Origin: Anseranas semipalmata
Taxonomy: Eukaryota; Chordata; Aves; Anseriformes; Anseranatidae
Direction of reading: 5' to 3'
DNA length: 64,000 nt
NCBI GenBank assembly: GCA_013399115.1
Contig: VXAA01007177.1
Coordinates: 846,912 to 910,911, forward strand
Shown here in pieces: positions 9,430 through 22,100 of this stretch (positions are counted from its first letter, which is position 1; each line of letters starts with the position of its first letter). The notes under the pieces were generated by a model. It worked only from the letters and a program-made list of their open reading frames with translations, was not told where the DNA came from and made no database searches. A program made the position numbers and the translations under genes.

Positions 9430-12400
9430 TGGCAAAAAACAAAGAGCCACGTCCCCCATCTTATGCTGTTAGTGTTGTTGGACTGTCTGGAACTGAAAAG
9501 GATAAAGGTAATTGTGGAGTCGGAAAGTCGTGTTTGTGCAATAGATTCGTTCGTTCAAAAGCAGATGAATATTATCCTGAGCATACCTCTGTGCTTAGCA
9601 CAATTGACTTTGGAGGAAGAGTTGTTAACAATGATCACTTTTTGTACTGGGGTGACGTAACGCAAAGCGGTGAGGATGGAATTGAGTGCCGAATTCACGT
9701 AATTGAACAGACTGAGTTCATTGATGATCAGACTTTCTTGCCTCATCGGAGTACAAACTTACAACCATATATAAAACGTGCAGCTGCCTCCAAACTGCAG
9801 TCAGCAGAAAAATTAATGTACATTTGCACAGATCAGCTAGGCTTGGAGCAAGACTTCGAGCAAAAACAAATGCCTGAAGGAAAATTAAGCATAGATGGGT
9901 TTTTACTGTGCATTGATGTAAGCCAAGGATGCAATAGGAAGTTTGATGATCAACTTAAATTTGTGAATAATCTCTACATTCAGCTATCAAAGTCTAAAAA
10001 ACCCATAATAATAGCAGCAACAAAATGTGATGAATGTGTGGATCATTATCTGCGAGAGGTTCAGGCGTTTGCTTCAAATAAGAAGAACCTTGTGGTAGTG
10101 GAAACATCGGCAAGATTCAATGTCAATGTTGAAACATGTTTTACTGCACTGGTACAAATGATGGATAAAACTCGTGGTAAGCCTAAAATAATCCCGTATC
10201 TGGATGCCTATAAAACTCAAAGACAGCTAGTTGTTACAGCAACAGACAAGTTTGAAAAACTTGTCCAGACTGTGAGAGACTATCATGCAACTTGGAAAAC
10301 AGTTAGTAATAAACTGAAAAACCACCCTGATTATGAAGAGTACATAAATTTGGAAGGAACAAAAAAGGCCAAAAATACATTTTCAAAACACATAGAGCAG
10401 CTTAAACAGGAACATATTAGAAAAAGAAAAGAAGAATACATAAATGCATTGCCACGAGCTCTTAATACTCTTCTGTCAAATCTTGATGAGATTGAACATT
10501 TGACCTGGTCAGAAGCCTTGAAGTTAATAGAGAAAAGGCCTGACTTCCAGTCCTGTTTTGTAGTGCTTGAAAAAACACCTTGGGATGAAACTGACCATAT
10601 AGATAAAGTGAATGACAGAAGGATTCCATTTGACCTTCTCACCACGCTAGAGGCAGAAAAGGTTTATCAAAACCATGTGCAACATCTTATATCTGAAAAA
10701 AGGAGGGTTGAAATGAAGGAGAAATTCAAAAAAACTCTTGAGAAAATCCAGTTCATTTCACCCGGACAGCCATGGGAAGAAGTTATATGTTTTGTAATGG
10801 AGGATGAGGCGTTCAAATACATTACTGATGCAGATAGTAAGGAAGTGTATGGTAGGCACCAGAGGGAGATTGTTGAAAAAGCCAAAGAGGAGTTTCAGGA
10901 AATGCTTTTTGAACATTCGGAGCTGTTTTATGACCTGGATCTTAATGCAACGCCAAGTTCAGATAAAATGAGTGAAATTCATGCAGTTCTGAGTGAAGAG
11001 CCTAGATATAAAGCTTTACAGAAACTTGCACCTGACAGAGAATCTCTTCTGCTTAAACACATAGGATTTGTTTATCACCCAACTAAAGAAACTTGTCTCA
11101 GTGGCCAAAATTGCATGGACATTAAAGTAGAGCAGTTACTTGCCAACAGTCTTCTGCAACTAGATCATGGCCGTTCAAATTTATACCATGATAGTGCCAA
11201 CATAGATAAGGTTAATCTTTTCATTCTGGGCAAAGATGGCCTTGCACAAGAATTAGCAAATGAAATTCGGACACAATCCACTGATGATGAATATGCATTA
11301 GATGGAAAAATATATGAACTAGATCTTAGGCCAGTTGATGCAAAATCCCCATACCTGCTGACTCAATTGTGGACATCTACCTTCAAACCACATGGTTGTT
11401 TCTGTGTGTTTAACTCTATCGAATCTCTGAATTTTATTGGGGAGTGCATTGCAAAAATAAGGGCTGAAGCATCTCAGATAAGGAGAGACAAGTATATGGC
11501 TAATCTTCCATTTACATTAATACTGGCTAATCAGAGGGACAGTGTTAGCAAGAATCTACCTATTCTGAGACATCAGGGACAGCAACTGGCCAACAAATTA
11601 CAGTGTCCTTTTGTAGATGTGCCTGCTGGTACGTATCCACGTAAATTTAATGAGACTCAAATAAAACAAGCTCTGAGGGGAGTACTGGAAGCAGTTAAAC
11701 ACCACTTTGATGTTGTAAGTCCTGTTCCTACCATTAAAGACCTATCAGAGGCTGACTTACGAATTGTGATGTGTGCCATGTGTGGTGATCCATTCAGTGT
11801 GGATCTCATTCTTTCACCCTTCCTTGACTCTCACTCTTGTAGTGCTGCTCAGGCTGGCCAGAACAATTCTTTGATGCTTGATAAAATAATAGGTGAAAAG
11901 AGACGTCGAATACAAATAACTATATTATCATACCATTCCTCAATTGGTGTAAGGAAAGACGAACTCGTTCATGGATATATACTGGTCTATTCTGCGAAGC
12001 GGAAGGCATCCATGGGAATGCTTCGCGCATTTCTTTCTGAAGTTCAGGATACGATTCCTGTCCAGTTAGTGGCTGTTACAGATAGCCAGGCAGACTTTTT
12101 TGAGAATGAAGCAATCAAGGAACTCATGACCGAAGGAGAGCACATAGCAACAGAGATTACTGCTAAGTTTACAGCTTTATATTCATTATCTCAGTATCAT
12201 CGTCAAACTGAGGTGTTCACACTGTTCTTCAGTGATGTATTAGAGAAGAAAAACATGATTGAAAGTTCTTACATGTCAGACAGCACAAGGGAAACAACAC
12301 ATACAAGTGAAGATGTTTTCTCACGATCTCCCAGAGGAAGTTCCCTTGACTATAATTATCCCGATTCAGAGGATGATACTGAGGGACCACCACCTTACAG

Positions 12401-13148
12401 TCCAATTGGTGATGATGTAAGGTTACTCCCAACGCCTAGTGACCGTTCAAAGTACCGATTGGACTTGGAAGGAAATGAGTATCCTATTCACAGTACACCA
12501 CTCAACTGTCATGACCACGAACGCAACCATAAAGTGCCTCCCCCAATAAAACCGAAACCCCTTGTTCCAAGAACAAATGTGAAAAAACTGGATCCTAACC
12601 TCCTAAAAACGATTGAGGCAGGTATTGGTAAAAATCCCAGGAAGCAACCTTCTCGAGTGCCTACAGCACCACCGGAAGATATAGACCAATCTGACAATTA
12701 TGCTGAGCCTATTGACACTATTTTCAAACATAAAGGCTTTGCAGATGATATCTACGCAGTTCCGGATGATAGTCAGAATCGTATTATTAAAGTTCGAAAC
12801 TCAATTGTTATAAATGCCCAAGGTGATGAAGAAAATGGGTTTTCTGACAGAATGTCAAAAAGTCACGGGGAGAGAAGGCCTTCAAAGTACAAATATAAGT
12901 CTAAGACACTGTTCAGCAAAGCTAAGTCTTACTATAGGAGAACGCATTCGGATGCAAGTGACGATGAGGCTTTTACCACCTCTAAAACTAAAAGAAAAGG
13001 AAGACATCGTGGAAGTGAAGAAGACCCACTTCTTTCACCTGTCGAAACATGGAAAGGTGGCATAGATAATCCTGCTATTACATCAGATCAAGAATTGGAT
13101 GATAAAAAAATGAAAAAGAAAACTCACAAAGGAAAAGAAGATAAGAAG
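9426..13148 (+). CDS. ARHGAP5: ARHGAP5 giant coding exon (residues 1-1241)
   Basis: This single 3.7-kb coding stretch holds everything except the catalytic GAP domain. That is the hallmark exon organisation of the p190 RhoGAP genes. It encodes the P-loop GTPase domain, the FF repeats (for example around the SPGQPWEEV segment), the two pseudo-GTPase domains (pG1 starting near V596, pG2 near R779) and a polar linker. The linker includes [13 protein letters not shown] (Y1092) and DDIYAVPDD (Y1110); the latter resembles the tyrosine site in p190-A that recruits RasGAP. The last residues are a lysine-rich run. The exon ends at AAG with the strong donor GTAAGT at 13149-13154, phase 0. The frame continues 27 codons into the intron to a stop at 13230-13232, so unspliced RNA would give a 1268-residue protein with no GAP domain. 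Confidence 0.97.
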
Positions 13149-16100
13149 GTAAGTCAATTGATTTGTGATAAGACATGGCTAGGGGAACTGTGCGTGTGTG
13201 TGTGTGTATACATATTCTCCCCCCAGTTCTAGTGCATTGTAACAAGGGAAGAGTCTCAAAACATGCAAGAGTTGCACCTTATTTTGAAACAGATGCTTTA
13301 AAATTTTGATGTAGCATTGTTTCATTTTGTCCAAGATTTCAACGTAGCTTGATCAGAACCGGCAAGCTTGAGGGAATGAGGTGGATTGTCCACCTAATCA
13401 ACAAGTTTCAGTTCTTTTCAATTCTGTATGTACATACGCAGTTTCACTTCCTTCTATACGAGTAAGTGAAGGCAGAATTTGGTCCACAAATCTTGCCTTG
13501 TTAATCATGACATCTATTTAAAAAAAAACAAAAAAACAACCAACAACAAAAAAGCTGCTTTATGAGTTCCTGGGTAGAACTGGTTCTTTCAGTTCTTGCA
13601 GTTCTGGCTGTTGGAATGAAGTTAAGGGCTGGTGAATAAAAGGAGTGGTTTCTTTTTAATTCTCAGTTGTCTACCAGGAACTTGGTAAAACAAGAGCATG
13701 AAAAGGAAACTTTGTATAGTGTTTTACTGACTGCTGCATTTTCCTAGTGTGGGCAAGCAAGTAATCAGTTTGGAAGCTGTGCTACCTGTACAGTTCTCTG
13801 TTCAAACAAAGTAAAGGGAACAAAATGCCTGCCTAGTGTGGGTTTCTGAATAATAGTTTGATATTCTGCTTGAAAAATGTGTATTTTATTTTGATCTTTA
13901 TGCTTGATATTTACATATTTTTTTTTACTATTTAAAAGGTGGTAATATTCAGGTAGTGTTGTGATGTAGGTACTGGATGTATACTCTTTATAGTTCAGAT
14001 TTCAATTTTAGGCATCAGTCATTGTCTCTTGCATGTAGTTTCTGTTTAACATTAAATTGGGAATGTTCCTGCTCGGTTACATATTTTCTTTTTTGTCTCA
14101 GAATAAGTTGACCTTCTTAATACTGTCTTTTGTAGTGTTTTAAAAACTTTCCTATTAGCTTATATCTGACAGTACTGGAATAGCGTTTAGAAATATGTTT
14201 CGTTCAAATAGAACATGGACTTAAATTTTACTAATGGATTAAATTCTGAATTGCTCTTCTTAGTATGCAGCTGTGATTTGATTTACACATGACCGATTTA
14301 AAGGGCACTAAATTTTCTTAAGGCTTCCTAGCAAGCATAAATAAAGATGTCTTGTGGCTGTAAAATCATATGGTTAAAAATACTTTGAAGTTATTCTTTT
14401 TGGGAAACAGTTTTTTTAGAATTTTTTTTTTTTAAAGCAGTAATTTATATACTTTCCATTGAAATGATCTTGCTGCTTCAGAATTGAAATATAGTGTTTA
14501 TAATCCTCCTACTGTCTCAGCTGTGTTGAGTTGACAGAGAGTTCCTCTGAGATGGATATTTATGTTTAAACTGTGCAGACTGGGTATCTAGGACCTTCTC
14601 TTCCTGGCGTTGTGTCAGCAACCCCCCTGCTGTCTTTACCAAAGCCTCCGCTGTTGCTTTAGGCTGTTCGGGGGCAGCTGGAGTCAGAAGTTTCAGGCTG
14701 TTCTAATTTTTTGTAGCGGGTTGGGCTCTTGAAGAGCGCAAGAGTAGTTTCCAGTTTTCTATAACGTACCTTTTGCTTTTTTTTTCTGCACTTGGTCCAG
14801 GGCTGTTGCTCTCAAATTAGAGGAAAATGTCTAATAGCAGAAGTACAAATTGCTGTAATGATGGAGAAAGCAAATTTATCTTGGTAGCTGAAATGCTTGT
14901 AAGTTATTCAAAAAGTCTAAGAATGTTGAATACTTAGTGCTTTTAATAACTAGTATCTTTTGTGTATGTTGTGTTGATTTGCACTATGTTGAAGTAAGAG
15001 TAGTTGCAGTTCACGTCATGGTAATTTGTAAGTAATATACTCTTTTTTTTTTAACTGCTGTTTTTTTTTTGAAAGATATGCACGGTTTTATTAATTTTGC
15101 CACTTATTCACCATATTTTCTTGTGTTGTATTAGATGAGCAGCTAGCAGTCTTTAATTACAATACCTGAAAAATTATTCAGATGGTATTTTCTTTATTGA
15201 ATGTTATGTAGCCCATGTGAGGGATATTAGCATACCACTATTTACAGATTATGTGCTGTTTTTTTGAAAATTATGACCCCATGAATATGAAAGGGATGAA
15301 TAAAAATTTTTGTACTACTTTCTGAATATTTCTTAAAGCCCTTACTGTTACTTTCTCTAAACCATTTGGCTGTATGTAATGGTAACATAAGATATAAGTG
15401 TAGCTATTCTTGCTATAAATATAGTGATTCTAAAACGCGGATATCTTATGAATGAAATGAATTTGTTTACAAAAAGTCAACCTGTTAAGTCTGAGGTCCT
15501 CATTGTCAAAGACTACAACTAGATGGGTAGGAAGGAAGAAATGAGTTTTGGTAAACAATAGGGAAAAACAACTGTTCCTTTTTACCAGCCCTAGATTGAC
15601 TGATCTGCCAACTAGAATCATAGAATACCCCGAGTCGGAAGGGACCCGCAGGGGTTGTCGAGTCCAGCTCCTGGCTGCACGCAGCACCACCCAGAACTCA
15701 CACCACGCGTCTGAGAGCGTTGTCCAAACGCTTCTTGAACTCTGGCAGGCTGGGTGCCGTGAGCTTCCCTGGGGAGCCTGTTCCAGTGCCCGACCACCCT
15801 CTCGGTGAAGAACCTTTTCCTGACACCCAGCCTGACCCTCCCCTGTCACAGCTCCATGCCGTTCCCTCGGGTCCTGTCGCTGTCACCAGAGAGCAGAGAT
15901 CAGCGCCTGCCCCTCCGCTCCCCTCGTGAGGAAGCTGCAGGCCGCCAGGAGGCCTCCCCTCAGTTTCCTCTGGGCTGAACAAACCAAGTGACCTCAGCCA
16001 CTCCTCATACGTCTTGCCCTCTAGACCTGTCTTTGTAGCACTCCTTTGGACACTAATAGTTTTATGTCCTTTTTATACTGTGGTGCCGAAAACTGCACAC

Positions 16101-19100
16101 AGCGCTCGAGGTGAGGCCGCACCAGAGCAGAGCAGGTGCTCTCTTCCCTCGGCCGGCTGGCAGTGCTGTGCCTGGTGCGTCCTGGCGTACATCAGACCAT
16201 CAAAGGTTTGGCCCTTCTGGCTGCCAGGGCACGCTGCTGACTCATATACAGCTTGCTGTCAAACAGAACCCCCAGATCTCTTTCTGTGGGGCTGCTCTAC
16301 AGCCTCTCATCCCCCTGTCTGTATGTCTAGCCAGGGCTGCTCGAGGGCTTTCAAGCGCATGTTGTGTGCTGCTATTCGTTAAGATAGGAGGTGCTTTTTT
16401 TTTCCTTCCTGTGGCACTTTCTCTACCAAATTGTGTCCTATGGAAGAGCAACTTGTCTTTTCTTCCTTTATTACAAAGTGTCTTGGATGAAATACGTTTT
16501 CCAGAGTCAATTTTCCTCTATGTCTACGTGCTTTTTCTGTGTTTGATTATTTTTTCCCTTGCCAATGTTCAGAAACCTGGGAATAACTAAGCACAGAGTG
16601 CAATGTTCATATGCAGCTTCGCTTCAGCTGTTTCCACCTTGCCTAGTTAGACCACTCCAGCTGAGATGCGTACCTGTGCTCATCCATCCCTGTCTTTTTC
16701 AAAAAGTGCAAATAGGAACTTCAAGTAGGTACTTTTCTCAATTGGAATCTTTAATGCTGTAATACTGAGGTGTAGCACAGAGTATTACGTGTTGGTCCAC
16801 ACCACTCTCTTGAGAAGCAGCAGTTGTGTAGGCCGTATGATAAATTACGTGTGGTCAGTTAACTTGGTGAGTTTGAAGGTATGGTGCAACAGAGAGAAAA
16901 AACAAAGAATGTCAAGACATGAAAGGGAAGTGACCATTCCTGGGGGGTAAGGATCTTGCTGCAGTAAGCCTTCTTGCATGTCAGGCAGAAGGAGCCTCTT
17001 CATGTTGCAATAATCCCAAACTGCAACTGTTGGGCAGTTTATGCTTTTGGTATCATAAATATGTAAGGCCCAAACCTCAGTGCTCCTCGGTTTTCATGGT
17101 TCTCAACCACGTTCTTCCCATGTGTAAACAGATTTGGTAGAAACAATATATTTTTTTAATTTATCTATTGTTGTTGATTTATATTATTTATTATTTAGCA
17201 ATTATTATTTATTTGTCAATTAAATCATTGAAAGTTATTAGTTTGACCCTAGTTTTAATTTAGTACTTCTCAGTACAGGAGGAAGCCTGTCTGGTAAGGA
17301 AACCTGTAGCCATTCACTGTAGTTGCAATTAATACTCTTATTATTTGTCATTATTGTGGAGTTCCTGAGTATTGAAAATTTACCCACCTCATTTAGAACT
17401 CTTATCTTTGTGACACCTTTAAGATATATTTGGTGCCTAATTTAGGCTGTATTCTTTTTCCCTCTCATAAAGTATATTTGTTTTGTTTTGTTTTTTTCCT
17501 CTCCAACATATCAAGAACAGCAAATATTTTGAGTAAATTTTTGCAAACGGAAAGGCAAATCCTCATCTTGAAATAAGTTCTGCAGGCTTCTTGACTTGTT
17601 ACCTTGTAGCAAATAGTTGCAAACATTATTTTAAGTTTTCAGGAAATATTAGTTTGTTTTATTTACCTATTATTTTACTTTTTACTTATTTTACTTTTAT
17701 ATTTAATATTTACATATTTTATATGTATAATTACTAAAATTGTTTATTTGACTTATTTACTTTTACACTTGTAAAAGTAGGAATAAAATCATATATTTCA
17801 CTTTTTTGTATAGAAGAAATTATTTGAAGTACTTCTGAAAACAAATCCTAACCATAGAGATTGTGTAAACAATAGGAAATTCACTGACCAGTGACAATTC
17901 TTTGACTTACCAGTGTTAAATGTTATTAAATCTGGAAAGGTTTTACTATTTGTTTTCTCTGATCAATAGTCAGTAGTTTTATTATTCAAGGTCAGGTCGT
18001 CTTTTGTTTCTTTTGATTTTTATTTTTTAAATTTTGTGTGTATGTGGAGTTTCCAAGTGTATTGATAAACTAAATCTGAAAAATAGCACTTTAAAAATTT
18101 TGCCTTGTAAACTTGTTTGCAGGCAACATTAAACAAAGAAGATTGTGAATAACTTTCTTTCGGTTTCCCCTTGCACTAAGGTGATTGTAAGATGCCTTTT
18201 ACTTCAAATTCATCGGAACACTTCTCTTAGTATTTCAGCAAGAAGAATCCAATAGCACCTAGATGAATTCTCACATTTCATAATAAAGCAAAAGAAGTAG
18301 TACAGCTTTGACATCTGTTTTCCATGTTTAAACTTCTTAGCTGTCGTTATAGCGTCAAAACTATATGAAATTGTTAAAACTATTAGTGAAAAGTGTCAGG
18401 AACTGTATAGCCCATATATGTTGATCTCGGTTTTGATAAGACCGTGGTAAACTTGTGACAAACAAGAGATCAACTTAAATTTTTGTTCAACTGTTCTTGT
18501 GTAAATTCAGTGGTTGATGTAGTGAGCTGCTGTCTCCTTCAGACTGGAATGGGCAGTGAAAATTGGATTTTATTCTTTTTCCCCTGAGGATTACAAGAAG
18601 AATCAAAGTCTGTATTTCCAGTTTTCATCTGTTTAAATGTAACACTCCTAAAGTGCATGTTTGGAGCCTCTGTAGCTTAAAACTTGGCATAACAAACCGG
18701 AACTCTAAAAATGGCACAAGGCACGAGGGGAAGAAAGAGAGGGCATGTTAGGGACGGGACCATCATCTGCATTATTCACATGTTGTATAGTTTCTGAGGA
18801 GCTAGCTATGAATTAGAGATTACAAATACTTTATTAAGCCTATAAAATGAATGCTGCTCATGGTACCTGGTTTTATGAACTACTTTAATAGTTCTGAAAA
18901 TACTGACTCTGCCCTCCATGACCCTAGGGCTGACTGCAAATGAAGCAGGCAGAAGATTTCCTTTGTATTAAAAGTAGCAGTGAAGTGTGGGAGGTAGAAG
19001 AGAAGTGGCTGCATTTCCCCTCGGATAAACAAATGATGATGGGTTCTGGTGGGAAGGAAGTGAGAGGGGAAGAAAAGGGGAGCCCCTCCTGAGCAGAGAG

Positions 19101-22100
19101 CTGCTAGAATAAGCAGCCCTTCAGTAAAATGGGTTTGCTCGATAGGTTTGGGCACTTTGTTTTCTGAGTTAATTTTGAAAACTGGTATTTCAGTGCATTG
19201 GGCTCTTGAGACTCACAGCTGGCTGATAGCTCAGACTAGTTTCTTTAGAGGATGGGGGCACTACTTAGCTGGTTCCCTGGTACCTACAGGCAAGAGGGTT
19301 AACCTTGAATATATTTTAAATCTATGTTTTCATGTTTTTATGCTTTTCATAATAATAGTTCTAATTTTGAAATTGAGAAAAGGATGCTGTGTGGTGCTAG
19401 AATGAATGTCTTCATGTTTAGCTTGTTAGGAGGACTGCAGGTAATCTTTTGGAACACACTTGTTCCTGTGATTAAACTAGTAATTAAAGCAATATTGCAA
19501 GTAAATGCTTTTGGTAGCAGCAACGCAAGGAAAGCTTGGGATTCTCGGAGTTGGAATGCTTTCTTGCCAAAACGTAAGGATCAGCTTGAGGTTTGGCATT
19601 AACCTCTGTTAGGGAATGAAGAGTAGCTGTCTTGGTAGGCTTTTGATAGGAATCAAGTGGTAGGACTCATGGTGGAGATGGTGAAAAACTCGATGTTAGC
19701 ACAAATTGATAGGAAAACTGAGGATTTCAGCTTACAGTGTTGGGCTTTTTGTGGTGTTCTAATTACCACAATGAAACAGTGGCACATAGAAATAGTGGTC
19801 TGAGCTTTTTGCTGGGATTAGCTAACAAAGCTTTTGTGCTGGTTTCTGTCTTCTCTGGCTTGGTACCTGGCAGTTCTTTTTTTATTATGATTAGGAAGAG
19901 CATGCAAAACAGTCTTTGTACCTAGATTAGTGCTCACTGTGTTCAGTATTAGGTGACTGCTCTATTGTGGCGAGTAGGTGTTTTTGGCTGAAATGTCTAT
20001 TGAACTAAAAATAACTGGCAAAATTGTAATCTCTCCAGCAAAATCTAAAAATGTTAGAAATGATTCAACTATTTTCTGGGGAGATTTTACCCACTCACAT
20101 GCACCAAAAGACAAGGAAATTATAAAAGACATACTTTAATACCTATTTGACAGGAGAGAGAGGAAATTGATACATAATGGGAAATGGCTGATAAAATTGT
20201 TATTGTAGCTTTTTGTGTGCCTTATGAAATCCTAATTTTGTGTTTATGGAGTGGCCCTACAACAAGTGATTCTCCTACTCTCTCTACTTTTAGATCAGTC
20301 GAAAAGGACTTCAGGTTATGGATTTCTTTTGTATTTTTCCTCTGCTCTTTTATTCTTTGTCCTAATTTTATTTAAATTCTTTAGACAAATTCTCACTTTC
20401 CAGATTGGAGATGAAACTGATTGTTTCAGGTAGACAGTTTCTCCAAGAAACCTTATGCTTTTTTGAGCGTGTATAATACCATATTTCAAATCTTAATCTC
20501 TTAAAACCATTCTTCTAAACATAGGGCATTTATTAGCAAAAACACTCTTTACTCCAGCTTTACAGACATATTTGATATTTCATACTATACCCAGGTATTC
20601 TACACAGACAATATTCATTACTTTTGTTCTCATAAAAATTCTGTAAAATCCTAGTTTATTATTTCCTTAACCAGATTGCTTTCCACTCTAACAAAATTTG
20701 TTAATGTTATGCTAATATTATGTCTCTGTCAAAGAGAGAGAGCCTTTTTCTCTCTGTTGGGTCTGAAATATATAGTCTGAGTATTGGTGAGACTCCATTT
20801 ATTCTAAGATGGTAGGGATGTGCACTGAACACCTTAACAATAATTTCAAATTTGCCTTCTTTAGTGTGTTAATGCAAGTATCTCTGAAATTATCTTTCAA
20901 CATTTGACACAGGTGTTCACTGAGTTACGCATGTTGTTTAGCTTCAGCTTGGCCTTTTTCAGCTTCTTCTCCTCAGAACTGTCTATCTTTGTTGCCTAAG
21001 TAAATAATATTTTGCCACGAAGGAGAAAATGGCCAATGGACTGGACTGAGTGCTGGAGACTTAAAAGCAGGGGCCTGTGGCAGTGAGAAGGAAGGAGGAA
21101 AAGGCTGTTTCTAGTCTGAAGGCATATATGCTGGATGAACCGATGATATCTTGTCCAAGATGAATAAAAGTTAGGCAGAGAGATGACAGTTGGAAAGAAT
21201 GCTTTCAGATGTCTGCTTTAACCATGAAAGTTTATCCTAAAGTTTTATCCAACCTTTAAAAAAAATAAAAATAAAATTTCAGTTAACGTAAAACTGGGGA
21301 GCAACAAATTGCTGGAGAGCACTTTCAATGTTTTGAAGAGTTTGCTATAAGTATTCCTTTCTTCTAAATTCTAAATGCTGAACCTTTTATAGGAATCCCA
21401 AATTTGAAAGACAATCCTAATCTTTTGTTAGCCTTTTGTTACCATGTTCAGTCACAGGTACCCTACTGCCAATTTCAAGGAGCAGAAACTGTCCTAGAAA
21501 CATTCCCCGTAAAAAGTCTTGCTTGTTGATTAGGCTGTTGAAAGGTTTTGATAAACAGGTCGTGTTACCAGTCGCTGGAGAGGTTCCACGGTGCTGCAGG
21601 GTGCTGGAGAAATGTTGAACTTGTAGTTTCCATTTTCCACCATGGAGTTGTACTTCAGGTCATTTCTTCTCAACGAGCAAGTCAGTGGTGAATATGTACC
21701 TTTCGAACTCGAAGTTCTAGGTAGTCTGTAAGGCCTGAATAAATACATTTGAGGGTAAAAAAAAAAAAAAATAAAGCAAAATCTAGAGGTTAACCCATTC
21801 TCTTGCACAAAGAGGTTGAAATTCAAGACTTTTCTAAGTGTAAAATCTAGAAACTAAACGGTGGTGTGTTTTGTCTGAATAGTTATATGGGATGTTGTCA
21901 TGATAAATTACAAAATACTGGAAACTTTGTTATTAAATTTAGGTCTGGATTTTGTGCATTTTGTTTTTCTTCACTCAGTACAAGTCAGAGCTTTATGTGA
22001 AAACATAATGGCTTTTTACTCACTGTTTTTAGTGTGCATAAACTTAAAAATAGAACGCTAGATTTGATGATGATGATGTTCATTCCATTACCACATTCAG

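Noticed and set aside
9555..12697. Minus-strand frames within the giant exon
   Set aside because: They are shadows of the ARHGAP5 coding sequence.
15430..16590. Several open frames of 60-159 codons on both strands
   Set aside because: They lie in or across the antisense CR1 copy and look like no known host protein.
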